Shown here: positions 24,320-33,873 of the stretch, piece after piece
Layout: each line of letters opens with the position of its first letter
Position numbering within the stretch: position 1 is the stretch's first letter
NCBI GenBank assembly: GCA_000621185.1
Contig: KK211222.1
Location: forward strand, 671,765 to 735,764
Direction: 5' to 3'
DNA from: Franconibacter pulveris DSM 19144
Lineage (GTDB): Bacteria; Pseudomonadota; Gammaproteobacteria; Enterobacterales; Enterobacteriaceae
DNA: 64,000 nucleotides
Made by a program: the position numbers and the translations under genes
Notes under the pieces: model-generated
Told to the model about the DNA's origin: nothing
What the model saw: the letters and a program-made list of their open reading frames with translations, nothing else
Databases searched by the model: none

Positions 24320-25647
24320 GCCGCCACCTCCAGCGCGTCACGTTGCCAGACGCATTTGCCGTTCACCCAGGTGCGCCAGATGTTGCGGTCGTCGCCAAGG
24401 GTCATCAGGACGAAGAGCTTTTCGTAAATGTCGCGGCTGTTGTTAAAGCGCAGCGTTTGCAGCGGCGTGACGGCCGGGTCGAGCACCACGAAATCCGCTT
24501 CTTTGCCAGGCTGGAAATTGCCGATTTTGTCATCCAGATCCAGCGCATGCGCCCCGCCGAGAGTGGCATGATAAAACGCTTCGCTGGCGCAGAGCCGGTA
24601 GCTTTGCAGCTGCGCTACTTTGTAGGCTTCGCCAAGCGTTTGCAGCATGCTGAACGTCGTGCCTGCGCCCACATCGGTGCCGATGCCCATACGCACCCGC
24701 TTTTGCTGACAGGTCTGCAGGCGAAACAGCCCGCTGCCTAAAAAGAGATTGGAGGTGGGACAGAACGCCACCGAAGAGTCCGTGTTGCGCAGACACTCCC
24801 ACTCCTGCTCCGCTAAATGAATGGCGTGGGCGAAGACGCTGCGTTTGCCGGTGAGCTGGTAATGATGGTAGACGCCAAGGTAGCTTTCATGCTCCGGCCA
24901 CAGCGCCTGGACCCAGGCGACTTCGTCCAGGTTTTCGCTTAAATGGGTATGCAGCCAGGTGTCGGGATACGCTTCGCGCAACGCCTGGACCGCCGCCAGC
25001 AGCTGCGGCGACGACGTGGGCGCAAAGCGCGGCGTCAGCGCATAGCCAAGCCGTCCGTTATTGTGCCAGCGCTCGATAAGTTCACGCGTTTGCTGGTAAC
25101 TCTGCTCCACGCTTTCCGTGAGATAGTCCGGCGCGTTGCGGTCCATCATCACTTTGCCGGCGATAAGGCGCATCTCAAGCCTCTGCGCGGCGCTGAACAG
25201 CGCATCCACCGATTGCGGATGCACGGTGCCAAAGACCAGCGCGGTCGTCGTGCCGTTCGCCAGCAGTTGATTCAGGAAAAAAGCGGACATCCGCGCCGCG
25301 TGATCCGGGCTGTGATACTGCCCTTCGACCGGAAACGTGTAATTCTCAAGCCATGTCAGCAGTTGCTCGCCGTAGGCGCCAATCATTTCGGTCTGCGGGT
25401 AGTGGATATGGCTGTCGACAAACCCCGGGACAATCAGCTTGCCGCGATAGTCGAGATAATCCTGCTCATGGCGCAGTTGCGCGCGCCCCTCTTCCCAGGG
25501 CAACAGGCTGACGATGCGCCCTTCGTCGAGCAGCAGCAGGCCATCCTCTATATTGCGGGCGCGTTGCGCAATCGCCTCCGCCCCCTCCGCTACGGCGGTA
25601 ATATCGAAAAAGTGGCCGCGAATGGCCGTGGTCCAGGGCATCGCCAT
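24316..25647 (-). CDS. guaD: Guanine deaminase
   Basis: 443 residues, amidohydrolase family. Metal-binding VDSHIHYPQ near residue 80, guanine-deaminase-specific HTHLSENLDEVAWV, and FCPTSNLFLGSGLF followed by GIGTDVGAGTTFSM. It converts guanine to xanthine, feeding the xanthine dehydrogenase encoded by the next three genes. Shine-Dalgarno GAGGA precedes ATG 25647. First gene of the operon; two palindromes upstream may be operator sites. Confidence 0.94.
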   Translation of the reverse strand: MAMPWTTAIRGHFFDITAVAEGAEAIAQRARNIEDGLLLLDEGRIVSLLPWEEGRAQLRHEQDYLDYRGKLIVPGFVDSHIHYPQTEMIGAYGEQLLTWLENYTFPVEGQYHSPDHAARMSAFFLNQLLANGTTTALVFGTVHPQSVDALFSAAQRLEMRLIAGKVMMDRNAPDYLTESVEQSYQQTRELIERWHNNGRLGYALTPRFAPTSSPQLLAAVQALREAYPDTWLHTHLSENLDEVAWVQALWPEHESYLGVYHHYQLTGKRSVFAHAIHLAEQEWECLRNTDSSVAFCPTSNLFLGSGLFRLQTCQQKRVRMGIGTDVGAGTTFSMLQTLGEAYKVAQLQSYRLCASEAFYHATLGGAHALDLDDKIGNFQPGKEADFVVLDPAVTPLQTLRFNNSRDIYEKLFVLMTLGDDRNIWRTWVNGKCVWQRDALEVAA

Positions 25648-26004
25648 AGCAATTCCTCATCGTATGCGTTTTATGTGTACGTCGCAGGTGACTTGATAAG
25701 AAAGCTTTTGCAAAGTCGATGCCAGTTTTGTTTTTTATTAATCTCCTTATATAACAGCAAGATGCGTGATTTTAAGTCTCGTTGCGCAACAAACCCCAGC
25801 AATTACAGGGTGGCAAACGGTTGCTAAAATAAGCAATCGATTTCGATTTAACATGGCGCGCTGACGCTGCACCATTGCTCTGCGCGTTAAGCGCGCATTT
25901 GCACCATCGCAAGGCAAGACGTGGGGGAACATAAACTTCCTTGACCGACAGCGGAATGGGCGTGCTAAGGTAATACGACACAAAAAGCGTTGAGGAACAG
26001 AGAG
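25648..26004. other. Divergent promoter region between guaD and ydfG
   Basis: No gene. Contains the palindromes GTTGCGCAAC (25781-25790) and GGTTGCT-N6-AGCAATC (25819-25838), plus AT-rich promoter-like sequence near guaD. Confidence 0.6.
25781..25838. promoter_or_regulatory. Candidate operator palindromes of the guaD-xdhABC operon
   Basis: GTTGCGCAAC is a perfect 10-bp palindrome at 25781-25790. A second, near-perfect one is TTGCT-N6-AGCAA at 25821-25836, extended to 6 of 7 pairs. They share the TTGC/GCAA core and sit 134-191 bp upstream of guaD. No purine-responsive regulator gene lies alongside. Confidence 0.35.
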
Positions 26005-26754
26005 ATGATTATTCTGGTTACCGGTGCGACGGCAGGTTTTGGTGAGTGCATTACCCGTCGTTTTATTCAAAATGGTCATAAAGTCATCGCCACGGGGCGC
26101 CGCCAGGAGCGGTTAAAGGAGCTCAAAGATGAGCTTGGCGATAACCTCTTTACCGCGCAGCTCGACGTGCGCAACCGCGCCGCCATCGAAGAGATGCTAA
26201 GCAGCCTGCCGCTGGAGTGGCGCGAAATCGACGTGCTGGTTAACAACGCGGGCCTGGCGCTGGGTCTCGAACCCGCTCATAAAGCGAGCGTGGAAGACTG
26301 GGAAACCATGATCGATACCAACAACAAGGGGCTGGTCTATATGACCCGAGCGGTGCTGCCGGGCATGGTAGAGCGCAACCGCGGTCACATCATCAACCTG
26401 GGCTCAACGGCGGGCAGCTGGCCTTATGCAGGCGGGAATGTCTATGGCGCGACCAAAGCGTTTGTTCGCCAGTTCAGCCTTAACCTGCGCACCGACCTGC
26501 ATGGCACGGCGGTTCGCGTGACCGATATTGAGCCGGGTCTCGTGGGCGGCACCGAGTTCTCTAACGTACGCTTTAAAGGCGACGACGATAAAGCAGGCAA
26601 AACCTATGAAAATACCAACGCCCTGACGCCGGAAGATGTAACCGAGGCGGTCTGGTGGGTCGCCACCCTGCCTGCGCACGTTAACATCAACACGCTGGAG
26701 ATGATGCCGGTCAGCCAGACTTACGCCGGGCTTAGCGTTCACCGTAAGGCATAA
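26005..26754 (+). CDS. ydfG: NADP-dependent 3-hydroxy acid dehydrogenase YdfG
   Basis: 249 residues (E. coli YdfG 248). Classical short-chain dehydrogenase: TGATAGFGE cofactor motif at residues 6-14, NNAG at about 80, catalytic Ser (LGSTAG) and YGATK Tyr/Lys. E. coli YdfG oxidises serine/allo-threonine and reduces malonic semialdehyde in the Rut pyrimidine pathway. ATG 26005 follows GAGG at a normal distance; an upstream TTG at 25990 is rejected. In K-12 it directly follows dcp; here the purine operon lies between. Confidence 0.96.
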   Translation: MIILVTGATAGFGECITRRFIQNGHKVIATGRRQERLKELKDELGDNLFTAQLDVRNRAAIEEMLSSLPLEWREIDVLVNNAGLALGLEPAHKASVEDWETMIDTNNKGLVYMTRAVLPGMVERNRGHIINLGSTAGSWPYAGGNVYGATKAFVRQFSLNLRTDLHGTAVRVTDIEPGLVGGTEFSNVRFKGDDDKAGKTYENTNALTPEDVTEAVWWVATLPAHVNINTLEMMPVSQTYAGLSVHRKA

Positions 26755-26849
26755 ATCGCTTTCCCTTCCCGGCCGCCCGGGCCGGGTATGGGCGGGGTAA
26801 TAAAAAAATGGTAAATTGAATCGGTTACTCGCTGAAAAAGTAGAAATCG

Positions 26850-27536
26850 ATGGCCGCTGAAACCCCGCTTAACCCCACCCAACCGGTGAACCAACAGATC
26901 TATCGCATTCTGCGTCGCGATATCGTCCACTGCCTTATTCCCCCTGGTACGCCGCTTTCGGAAAAAGAGGTTTCGGTGCGCTTTGATGTTTCGCGCCAGC
27001 CGGTGCGTGAAGCGTTCATTAAGCTTGCGGAAAACGGCCTGATTCAAATTCGCCCGCAACGCGGCAGTTTTGTGAATAAAATCTCGCTCTCCCAGGTGCG
27101 CAACGGCTGTTTTGTCCGCCAGGCGATTGAGCGCGCGGTCGTGCAGCGCGCCGCCACCATGATTACCGATGCTGACCTCTACCAGCTGGAGCAAAATCTC
27201 AACCAGCAACGCACCGCCATTGACCGCAAACAGCTTAACGATTTCTTCCTGCTCGACGACGAGTTTCACCATAAGCTCGCCCAGATGGCGGACTGTCAGC
27301 TCGCCTGGGATACGGTGGAAAACATCAAAGCGGCGATCGACCGGGTGCGCTACATGAGTCTTGACCATGTTTCCCCGCCGGAAATGCTGTTGCGTCAGCA
27401 CGCCGATATTTTTCACGCTCTGGAAAAACGCGACCCGCAGGCCGCGGATGACGCCATGCGCGTACATTTGCAGGAGATAAGCGAGTCGGTGCAGCTAATC
27501 CGTCAGGAAAACCGCGACTGGTTCAGCGAAGAGTAA
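26850..27536 (+). CDS. rspR: GntR-family regulator RspR (YdfH)
   Basis: 228 residues. N-terminal GntR winged helix (residues about 15-80: [30 protein letters not shown]) and a FadR-type FCD all-helical ligand domain ([12 protein letters not shown], with metal-type His residues, and [16 protein letters not shown]). In E. coli this protein represses rspA. Here rspA and ydfI lie 0.5-5 kb downstream, each with a shared 10-bp motif that could be its operator. Confidence 0.93.
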   Translation: MAAETPLNPTQPVNQQIYRILRRDIVHCLIPPGTPLSEKEVSVRFDVSRQPVREAFIKLAENGLIQIRPQRGSFVNKISLSQVRNGCFVRQAIERAVVQRAATMITDADLYQLEQNLNQQRTAIDRKQLNDFFLLDDEFHHKLAQMADCQLAWDTVENIKAAIDRVRYMSLDHVSPPEMLLRQHADIFHALEKRDPQAADDAMRVHLQEISESVQLIRQENRDWFSEE

Positions 27537-27540
27537 CGCC

Positions 27541-27556
27541 TGTGATATTCATCACA
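27541..27556 (+). promoter_or_regulatory. Candidate CRP site upstream of ydfZ
   Basis: TGTGA-TATTCA-TCACA is an exact match to the CRP half-sites with 6-bp spacing. Its centre (27548.5) is about 70 bp before the start implied by the FNR site and TAAAAT, close to the class I position. It begins 5 bp past the rspR stop. Confidence 0.6.
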
Positions 27557-27570
27557 CAAATGCGTCGGTT

Positions 27571-27611
27571 TTGATCGAGATTAACGTTTTTCACCGCTCG
27601 CTTTTTAAAAT
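27571..27611 (+). promoter_or_regulatory. FNR-type promoter of ydfZ
   Basis: TTGATCGAGATTAA (27571-27584) fits the FNR consensus TTGAT-N4-ATCAA with one mismatch. TAAAAT at 27606-27611 is a -10 element at the spacing expected for an FNR site centred at -41.5. E. coli ydfZ is FNR-regulated as I recall. Confidence 0.7.
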
Positions 27612-27656
27612 GGGGCTCGTCTGAATTGCCGACAATCGTTCAGAGGAGAAACCACA

Positions 27657-27860
27657 ATGATGACATACGATCGTAACCGCAATGCAATCACTACCGGCAG
27701 CCGCGTCATGGTAAGCGGCACCGGGCAGACCGGCGTGATTACCGCCATTCACAGCGAAGGCCTGAGCGCCGAGCAGGTTCGCCGCGCCAAAACGGTGGAA
27801 GTGGAAGGTTGCGAAGGTAAATTTGAACCGGTTGAGCTGATTCGTCTCGGTTTGCATTAA
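27657..27860 (+). CDS. ydfZ: YdfZ, selenium-associated small protein
   Basis: 67 residues, very close to E. coli YdfZ ([42 protein letters not shown]). The single Cys in VEGCEGK is conserved; in E. coli it is reported to bind selenium non-covalently. It may serve formate dehydrogenase or selenium metabolism under anaerobiosis. Shine-Dalgarno GAGGAG precedes the ATG. Monocistronic, with FNR- and CRP-like sites upstream and a terminator downstream. Confidence 0.93.
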   Translation: MMTYDRNRNAITTGSRVMVSGTGQTGVITAIHSEGLSAEQVRRAKTVEVEGCEGKFEPVELIRLGLH

Positions 27861-27868
27861 TCGTGGTG

Positions 27869-27895
27869 AATGCCGCTGCGGCGGCATTTTTTCTC
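27869..27895 (+). terminator. Intrinsic terminator of ydfZ
   Basis: AATGCCGC-tgcg-GCGGCATT, followed by T-rich TTTTCT. Confidence 0.85.
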
Positions 27896-27987
27896 ACGCT
27901 CCCCGCTCTTTTTTATCCGCCATTTTCGGGTGTTGGCCTTACGCTGTTTTAGACGCTGAAAGAGATGAAGCGGCGCGGCGCAGCATA

Positions 27988-28011
27988 CAATGCCGCCCAA
28001 AGACGGCATTG
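27988..28011 (-). terminator. Hairpin at the end of ydfI
   Basis: CAATGCCG and CGGCATTG form an 8-bp stem with an 8-base loop, 9 bp past the ydfI stop. No T run follows, so termination may be weak. Confidence 0.45.
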
Positions 28012-28020
28012 CCAACGGCC

Positions 28021-29487
28021 TCAGGAAAGCGCTTTCGCGTACTGCGCCACCGTGGCTTTCGCCCCTTTCTCCAGCAGTAACTTATATGCTTCGCTGACCT
28101 GCGCGACAAACTCCGGCTGCGTCGCCAGATCGTCGCCGAAAATAGCCTTCAACCCCAGCAGCGCCTTAACGCGCGCGTCGCCCTCCTCGCTGTTGCGTAC
28201 CGCCTGCTGAATGGCGTCAAGCAGCGGATCGCAGACGTCGATCGCTTCTCCCTGCTCATCCACGCCGCCGACGTAGCGCATCCAGCCCGCCACGCCGAGC
28301 GTCAGCAGATCGTGGCGGCTGCCGTTCGCCCGGTGCCAACGAATGGAATCGAGCCAGCGCTGCGGCAGCTTCTGGCTGCCGTCCATGGCGATTTGCCAGG
28401 TGCGGTGGCGCAGCGCCGGGTTGCTGTAACGTTCAATCAGCAGACGGGCGTAGTGTGCCAGATCCACGTCCTGCACGTTTAATGTCGGCGCCTGCTCTTT
28501 TAGCATTAGCGCGTGTGCGGCGCGGCGGAAATTCTCATCTTCCATGCACGTATTAATGTGCTGATAACCCGCCAGGTAGCCGAGGTAGGCCAGGAATGAG
28601 TGGCTGCCGTTGAGCATGCGCAGCTTCATCTCTTCAAACGGCACGACATCGCTAACCAGCTCCGCGCCGGCTTTTTCCCACGCCGGACGGCCCGCCACAA
28701 AGTTATCTTCAATCACCCACTGGCGGAACGGCTCGCAGGCAACGCCCGCCGGGTCGCGCACGCCGGTGAGCTGTTCGATTTTATCCAGCGTTTCGGTTGT
28801 GACGGCGGGAACAATGCGGTCCACCATCGTGGAGGGGAACGTGACGTTCTGCGCAATCCATTCTGCTAGATCCGCATCCAGCGCGCGGGCGTAAGCCAGC
28901 ACCACGTTGCGGGTGACATGACCGTTTTCCGGCATGTTGTCACATGACATAACGCTAAAAGGCGCAAGGCCCATCTTCCTGCGCGCCGCCAGCGCGGCGA
29001 CGATGACGCCCGGCGCAGATTTCGGCTGCTGCGGATTTTTAAGATCGGCGGCAATCAGCGGATTATCAAGCATCAGTTGCCCCGTTGCCGGCGCGTGGCA
29101 ATAACCCTTTTCGGTAATGGTCAGTGAGACGATAGCGACCTGCGGTTCGCACAGCGCCTCCATGACGCGCGCAAACCCGTCGACCTGCGCATGCAGCGCT
29201 GTTTTCACCACGCCGACGACGCGGGCGCGCCAGGCGTCGGCCGACATCTCCGCCACGGTATACAGACACTGTTGATGATTGAGATCCGCAATCTGCTGTT
29301 CGCCGCCGATTAAATTAACCTCGCAATAGCCCCAGTCGCTGTTGTGCTCCGCCGCGAGAATATCGGTGTAAACACCCTGATGGGCGCGATGAAATGCGCC
29401 AAAGCCGAGGTGCACAATGCGGGTTGTCAAACGGTTGCGGTTATAGGCAGGCAGAATAGCCTTTGCCGTTAAGAGACTCTTTTCCAT
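28021..29487 (-). CDS. ydfI: Mannitol-dehydrogenase-family oxidoreductase YdfI
   Basis: 488 residues (E. coli YdfI 486). Long-chain mannitol dehydrogenase / fructuronate reductase fold: N-terminal Rossmann segment [19 protein letters not shown], central SCDNMPENG, catalytic Lys/Asn/His region [16 protein letters not shown]. The likely reaction is reversible NAD(P)-linked conversion of a hexuronate keto acid (fructuronate) to mannonate, the substrate of RspA encoded nearby. A 10-bp motif shared with the rspA promoter lies 43 bp upstream. Confidence 0.9.
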   Translation of the reverse strand: MEKSLLTAKAILPAYNRNRLTTRIVHLGFGAFHRAHQGVYTDILAAEHNSDWGYCEVNLIGGEQQIADLNHQQCLYTVAEMSADAWRARVVGVVKTALHAQVDGFARVMEALCEPQVAIVSLTITEKGYCHAPATGQLMLDNPLIAADLKNPQQPKSAPGVIVAALAARRKMGLAPFSVMSCDNMPENGHVTRNVVLAYARALDADLAEWIAQNVTFPSTMVDRIVPAVTTETLDKIEQLTGVRDPAGVACEPFRQWVIEDNFVAGRPAWEKAGAELVSDVVPFEEMKLRMLNGSHSFLAYLGYLAGYQHINTCMEDENFRRAAHALMLKEQAPTLNVQDVDLAHYARLLIERYSNPALRHRTWQIAMDGSQKLPQRWLDSIRWHRANGSRHDLLTLGVAGWMRYVGGVDEQGEAIDVCDPLLDAIQQAVRNSEEGDARVKALLGLKAIFGDDLATQPEFVAQVSEAYKLLLEKGAKATVAQYAKALS

Positions 29488-29529
29488 TTTATAATCCAGG
29501 GTGAATGAAAAGACCAGGTCAGATTACAT

Positions 29530-29539
29530 CTTGTATGGT
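29530..29539 (+). promoter_or_regulatory. Candidate RspR operator at ydfI
   Basis: CTTGTATGGT on the plus strand, identical to the 10-mer in the rspA leader (32369-32378, opposite strand relative to this). It sits 43-52 bp upstream of the ydfI start. Confidence 0.45.
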
Positions 29540-29651
29540 TGTAGACTTTGATTTGTATTAACCTTTGCTCGATTGGTACAACATCATAAAAAGTTGTGTG
29601 ACAGCTTTTACGGGAGGGGCTGATCCAATGAACGCGGGTTCTGGCTGGCTG

Positions 29652-29673
29652 CCGGGATGCGGGCGCATCCCGG
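29652..29673. other. Hairpin between ydfJ and ydfI
   Basis: CCGGGATGC-gggc-GCATCCCGG, a 9-bp stem with no T run, 28 bp past the ydfJ stop. Probably an mRNA 3' stabiliser or weak terminator. Confidence 0.5.
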
Positions 29674-29701
29674 TGATTTATGAAACGCCGTCTCCTGGTA
29701 A

Positions 29702-31033
29702 CTAGTGTTCCCAGCGCTGGTATTCACCCTTACGCCGTTTCGGGGCGGTTTCCGGCATGGTAAGCAAACCAATGATGGAGACAATGCCCAGCACAATGAC
29801 ATATGCCACCATGCCGTAGTAATGCCCACCGGTCATTTGCAGAATTTTAACCGCCACCAGGCCAAGCACCCCACTCCCCACCAGCGAGCCGATTTGCCAG
29901 ATAAGCGCAATACCGCTACAGCGAATATGCGTAGGAAAGAGTTCCGGAAAGTAAGACGCTTGCGGCGCATAACACATGCTATGGCCAAGCGTAATAACGA
30001 CAATCATCGCCATTTGCGTCAGCCAGTAAACATCCTGATTGATAGCCATAAAGAAAGGAATAATGGCTATGACCTGGAGTAACGCGCCAGCAATATAGAC
30101 AGGTTTACGCCCTATTTTATCGCTTAACGCGCCCATTGCCGGAATAGCAAAAATTTCCAGCAGGACTGCAACAATCATGCTGTCCATGAGAATAGTGGCG
30201 TTCAGATTATTTGCTTTACCGTAAGCCAGTACGATTACGGTAAACATAGCGAACGTGCAGGCTTCAATTAATTTTGCGCAGACGCCTTTAGTGACAATAC
30301 CGGGATAATTACGGATAACCTCAATAACCGGTCGTGATTCCGCGGCTTTGGTTTCTCTTATTTGGGCAAATACGGGGGATTCATCAATGCGCAACCGAAT
30401 AAACAACCCGACAATGACCAGCAAAGCGCTGAGTAAAAACGGAATACGCCAGCCGTAATCCATCATAGCGTCCGGCGAGAGAAAACTGTTCAACAAGGCG
30501 AACAATGCCATAGGTAAAAGGAAGCCTGCCGGCGCGCCAATCTGTACCCAGCTTGAAAAAAAGCCGCGCCGCGCCGGCATGGAATATTCGGCAGTCATCA
30601 GTACCGCGCCCGCCTGCTCGCCGCCCACGCCAAAACCTTGTAATACCCTTATTAAAATCAATAACACAGGCGCCCATATACCGATCTTTTCATAGGTCGG
30701 CAGCAGGCCAATACAAAATGTGCCCAGCCCGACGATAAGGATAGTAATAACCAGCGCTTTTTTACGCCCGACTTTATCGCCAATATGGCCGAAGACGATA
30801 CCGCCTAAAGGACGGGCTAAAAAACCGACGGCATAAGTGGCAAAGGCGGCAAGCGTACTAATAAGCGGATCGCTGCTCGGGAAAAAAAGGTGGCCAAAAA
30901 AGAGCACCGCTGCGGTGCCATAAGCAAAAAAATCGTAATATTCCGCAGCGGTGCCTATGGCAGAGGCAGAAGCAACCCGTTTTATTATTGGGGTATTATC
31001 AACATTATTCTTAATATCTGTTGTGCTAACCAT
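29702..31033 (-). CDS. ydfJ: Metabolite:H+ symporter (MHS/MFS family), YdfJ-type
   Basis: 443 residues, 12 predicted TM helices. MHS signatures are GTAAEYYDFFAYGTAAVLFF in TM1 and the loop motif GHIGDKVGRKKAL between TM2 and TM3. A related GALSDKIGRKP follows TM8. The MHS group carries carboxylates such as shikimate, alpha-ketoglutarate or proline/betaine; its place between ydfI and rspA suggests uptake of a sugar acid (mannonate/fructuronate-like). In K-12 ydfJ is degenerate; here the gene looks intact. Confidence 0.85.
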   Translation of the reverse strand: MVSTTDIKNNVDNTPIIKRVASASAIGTAAEYYDFFAYGTAAVLFFGHLFFPSSDPLISTLAAFATYAVGFLARPLGGIVFGHIGDKVGRKKALVITILIVGLGTFCIGLLPTYEKIGIWAPVLLILIRVLQGFGVGGEQAGAVLMTAEYSMPARRGFFSSWVQIGAPAGFLLPMALFALLNSFLSPDAMMDYGWRIPFLLSALLVIVGLFIRLRIDESPVFAQIRETKAAESRPVIEVIRNYPGIVTKGVCAKLIEACTFAMFTVIVLAYGKANNLNATILMDSMIVAVLLEIFAIPAMGALSDKIGRKPVYIAGALLQVIAIIPFFMAINQDVYWLTQMAMIVVITLGHSMCYAPQASYFPELFPTHIRCSGIALIWQIGSLVGSGVLGLVAVKILQMTGGHYYGMVAYVIVLGIVSIIGLLTMPETAPKRRKGEYQRWEH

Positions 31034-31086
31034 AATGTTCTACCTGTGTCAGATTAAAAATTAATTCCGGCGTAGGGTTGATTGAT

Positions 31087-32301
31087 TTACCAGTTCCACA
31101 GCGTGCCGTCTTCAAGGCGGGCGACTGGCAGATAAGCTGGATCGTAGGGGTATTTTGCCGCCCGCTTTTCGTCGAATTCGATCCCCAGGCCCGGCTTCTC
31201 GCCCGGATGCATATAGCCGTTGTCGAAGCGCCAGCTGTGCGGGAAGACTTCCAGCATTTGCTCGGAGTACCCCATGTACTCCTGTACGCCAAAATTCGGC
31301 ACCCAGAGATCGAAATGGAGCGCGGCGGCATGGCAAATCGGCGACAGATCGGATGGGCCGTGCGAGCCGGTGCGCACCTGGTAAAGCGAGGCAAAATCGG
31401 CGATGCGTCGCATGCCGGTAATCCCCCCTGCGTGGGTAATGGTGGTGCGAATGTAGTCGATAAGTTGCTCTTCAATCAGTTGCTTGCAGTCCCAGATGCT
31501 ATTGAAAACTTCACCTACCGCAATCGGCGTGACCGTATGCTGGCGAATCAGGCGGAAGCAGGCCTGGTTTTCCGCAGGCGTCGGGTCTTCCATCCAGAAC
31601 AGGCGGTAATCTTCAATGCTTTTGCCAAAACGCGCGGCTTCAATCGGCGTCAGGCGGTGGTGCATATCGTGAAGCAGGTGCTCATGGAAGCCGAATTTGT
31701 CGCGCACCGCGGCAAAGAGCTTCGGCGTGAAGTCGAGGTATTTTTCGCTGGACCAGAGCTGCTCTTCCGGCCACTCGCCTTTCGTGGCGGGCTCGTACGC
31801 CAGCCCCTTGCCTTTCGCCATGCCGTAGGTGGTTTTCATCCCCGGTACGCCGCACTGCACGCGAATCGCTTTGAATCCCATCTCTTTATGGCGCGCGTAG
31901 TCATCCAGCACTTCATCAATGCTGTGGCCGGTGGTGTGGCAGTAAACCATTACGCCCTCACGCGAAGCGCCGCCGAGCAATTGATAAAGCGGCATATTGG
32001 CGGCTTTGGCTTTGATATCCCATAGCGCCATATCAATGGCGGAAATAGCCGACATCGTCACGGGCCCGCGACGCCAGTAAGCGCCCTTATAAAAAAACTG
32101 CCAGATATCTTCAATGCGCTGCGCATCGCGCCCCACCAGCTGCGGACAGAGATGATCGCGCAGGTAGCTTGCGACAGACAGCTCGCGCCCGTTAAGCGTC
32201 GCGTCGCCAAGCCCAGTCAGGCCATCTTCGGTCGTGATTTTCAATGTGACGAAGTTGCGGCCCGGGCAAGTGACAAAGACTTCAGCCTTGCTGATTTTCA
32301 T
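31087..32301 (-). CDS. rspA: D-mannonate dehydratase RspA (enolase superfamily)
   Basis: 404 residues from ATG 32301, equal to E. coli RspA. Mandelate-racemase/enolase fold: N-terminal capping domain ([15 protein letters not shown]), barrel residues HDMHHRL (Asp/His), [11 protein letters not shown] (Glu), VGEVFNS (Glu) and the [22 protein letters not shown] catalytic region. Converts mannonate to 2-keto-3-deoxygluconate at low efficiency in characterised relatives. Shine-Dalgarno AGGAGG is 5 bp before the ATG, which decides the start over an in-frame codon at 32373. Confidence 0.93.
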   Translation of the reverse strand: MKISKAEVFVTCPGRNFVTLKITTEDGLTGLGDATLNGRELSVASYLRDHLCPQLVGRDAQRIEDIWQFFYKGAYWRRGPVTMSAISAIDMALWDIKAKAANMPLYQLLGGASREGVMVYCHTTGHSIDEVLDDYARHKEMGFKAIRVQCGVPGMKTTYGMAKGKGLAYEPATKGEWPEEQLWSSEKYLDFTPKLFAAVRDKFGFHEHLLHDMHHRLTPIEAARFGKSIEDYRLFWMEDPTPAENQACFRLIRQHTVTPIAVGEVFNSIWDCKQLIEEQLIDYIRTTITHAGGITGMRRIADFASLYQVRTGSHGPSDLSPICHAAALHFDLWVPNFGVQEYMGYSEQMLEVFPHSWRFDNGYMHPGEKPGLGIEFDEKRAAKYPYDPAYLPVARLEDGTLWNW

Positions 32302-32368
32302 GAATACCTCCTTCTGAATGGCGCATTCAGGCCTTTTTCTGAATACGCAATGTTCAACTGACCTAACT

Positions 32369-32378
32369 ACCATACAAG
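32369..32378 (-). promoter_or_regulatory. Candidate RspR operator at rspA
   Basis: On the minus strand the sequence is CTTGTATGGT, identical to the motif upstream of ydfI, 68-77 bp before the rspA start. It overlaps an AT-rich promoter-like region. Confidence 0.45.
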
Positions 32379-32461
32379 TTATATTATAAAAAGAATGCGT
32401 CCCGGCTCACAAAGCAACAAGGCGGACGACGCGCAGAGGCACTCCCCGCTGCGCCTTATTT

Positions 32462-32788
32462 TCAGGCTCGCCCCCAGCCTGCGACGATAATCAGCATGCC
32501 GCAAAGCGCCACGCCTGCGCCCAGCCAGTCGTAAACGCTGAGCCTGACGCCGTCCACGACGCGCAGCCATAACAGCGCGGTCATGACATAAACGCCGCCG
32601 TAGGCCGCATAGACTCGTCCACTCGCCGCCGGATGGAGCGTAAGCAGCCAGACAAACAGCGCAAGAGAGAGCGCGGCAGGCAGCAAAAGCCACGACGACG
32701 CGCCCTTTTTCAGCCACAGCCACGGCAAAAAGCAGCCGACGATTTCCGCCAGCGCGGTGACGAAAAAAAGCAGCGTTGTTTTGATCAT
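32462..32788 (-). CDS. ynfA: YnfA-family small inner-membrane protein
   Basis: 108 residues, four TM helices. YnfA/UPF0060 family: [56 protein letters not shown]. The family is related to the SMR efflux transporters and has been linked to multidrug efflux. It is convergent with no gene: rspA starts to its left and ynfB runs away to its right. Confidence 0.93.
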   Translation of the reverse strand: MIKTTLLFFVTALAEIVGCFLPWLWLKKGASSWLLLPAALSLALFVWLLTLHPAASGRVYAAYGGVYVMTALLWLRVVDGVRLSVYDWLGAGVALCGMLIIVAGWGRA

Positions 32789-32909
32789 ATTGAGGTCTAT
32801 CGTGGATAATTATCACTGTCGCCGGGCGCTGTGCGCGCTAAAAAGGCGGTGATATAGTAAAGCCTGCCGGTTAACCGGCAAGTGTTGCTTCATATAAAAG
32901 GAAACCGCA

Positions 32910-33245
32910 ATGAAAACTCTCCTTCGCCACTCCCTGCTGATGGCGCTGGTGGCCGGCGCGTTCAGCCTGGCGTTACCGGCGCAGGCGGAAACCAGCAAGC
33001 TGATTATCGAATCTGGTGACAGCGCGCAGAGCCGTCAGAACGCCGCGATGGACAAAGAGCAATGGAATGACACCCGTTCTTTACGCCACAAAGTGAATAC
33101 CCGCGCCGAAAAAGAGTGGGATAAAGCCGATGTCGCGTTTGATAGTCGCGACAAGTGCGAGCAGAGCGCCAACCTCAACGCCTACTGGGAGCCTAACACC
33201 CTGCGTTGTCTCGACCGCCGAACCGGTCGCCCGCTCGCGCCCTGA
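32910..33245 (+). CDS. ynfB: YnfB family exported protein (UPF0482)
   Basis: 111 residues with signal peptide (cleavage near AQA-ET). The mature part is nearly that of E. coli YnfB ([25 protein letters not shown] and CLDRRTGR), with two Cys (KCEQS, LRCLD). Periplasmic, function unknown. Shine-Dalgarno AAGGA precedes the ATG. Confidence 0.95.
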   Translation: MKTLLRHSLLMALVAGAFSLALPAQAETSKLIIESGDSAQSRQNAAMDKEQWNDTRSLRHKVNTRAEKEWDKADVAFDSRDKCEQSANLNAYWEPNTLRCLDRRTGRPLAP

Positions 33246-33255
33246 CGCCAACGCC

Positions 33256-33284
33256 AAAGGCTTCCGCCCGGAAGCCTTTCTCTT
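33256..33284 (+). terminator. Terminator between ynfB and speG
   Basis: AAAGGCTTCC-gccc-GGAAGCCTTT, 10-bp stem, followed by CTCTTC; the T run is weak, so some read-through into speG is possible. Confidence 0.65.
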
Positions 33285-33302
33285 CGCTAAAAAGGATTTG
33301 TC

Positions 33303-33860
33303 ATGTCTGAACTGACTGTGAAACTGCGCCCGCTTGAGCGCGAAGATCTTCGCTTCGTCCATCAGCTTGATAACAATGCGAGCGTGATGCGCTACTGGTT
33401 TGAAGAGCCGTACGAGGCCTTTGTCGAACTCTCCGATCTCTACGATAAACATATCCACGACCAGAGCGAACGGCGGTTTGTGGTGGAGTGCAACGGCGAG
33501 AAAGCGGGTCTGGTGGAGCTGGTTGAAATCAACCACGTTCACCGCCGTGCGGAGTTTCAGATAATTATCTCTCCCGACCACCAGGGCCGCGGGCTTGCTT
33601 CGCGCGCCGCGAAGCTTGCCATGGATTACGGCTTTACGGTGCTCAATCTCTATAAGCTGTACCTGATTGTCGATAAAGAGAACGAGAAAGCGATTCATAT
33701 CTATCGCAAGCTGGGTTTTCAGGTGGAGGGCGAACTTATCGATGAATTTTTTATCAACGGCGAATACCGCACCACTATTCGCATGTGCATTTTCCAGCAC
33801 CACTATCTGGCGAAGCATAAAACGCCCGGCAGCAGCCTGCTGAAGCCCACCGCGCAATAA
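33303..33860 (+). CDS. speG: Spermidine N1-acetyltransferase
   Basis: 185 residues, GNAT fold. Motif A is [25 protein letters not shown] with the acetyl-CoA pyrophosphate loop QGRGLA, then [26 protein letters not shown], typical of SpeG. It acetylates spermidine (and spermine) to relieve polyamine toxicity during cold or osmotic stress, forming dodecamers with an allosteric polyamine site. Confidence 0.96.
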   Translation: MSELTVKLRPLEREDLRFVHQLDNNASVMRYWFEEPYEAFVELSDLYDKHIHDQSERRFVVECNGEKAGLVELVEINHVHRRAEFQIIISPDHQGRGLASRAAKLAMDYGFTVLNLYKLYLIVDKENEKAIHIYRKLGFQVEGELIDEFFINGEYRTTIRMCIFQHHYLAKHKTPGSSLLKPTAQ

Positions 33861-33873
33861 AGCCTGCCGCGTT

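Noticed and set aside
27660..27860. A shorter ydfZ start three bases downstream
   Set aside because: Cannot be separated from the first ATG by signals; the 27657 start has the better ribosome spacing.
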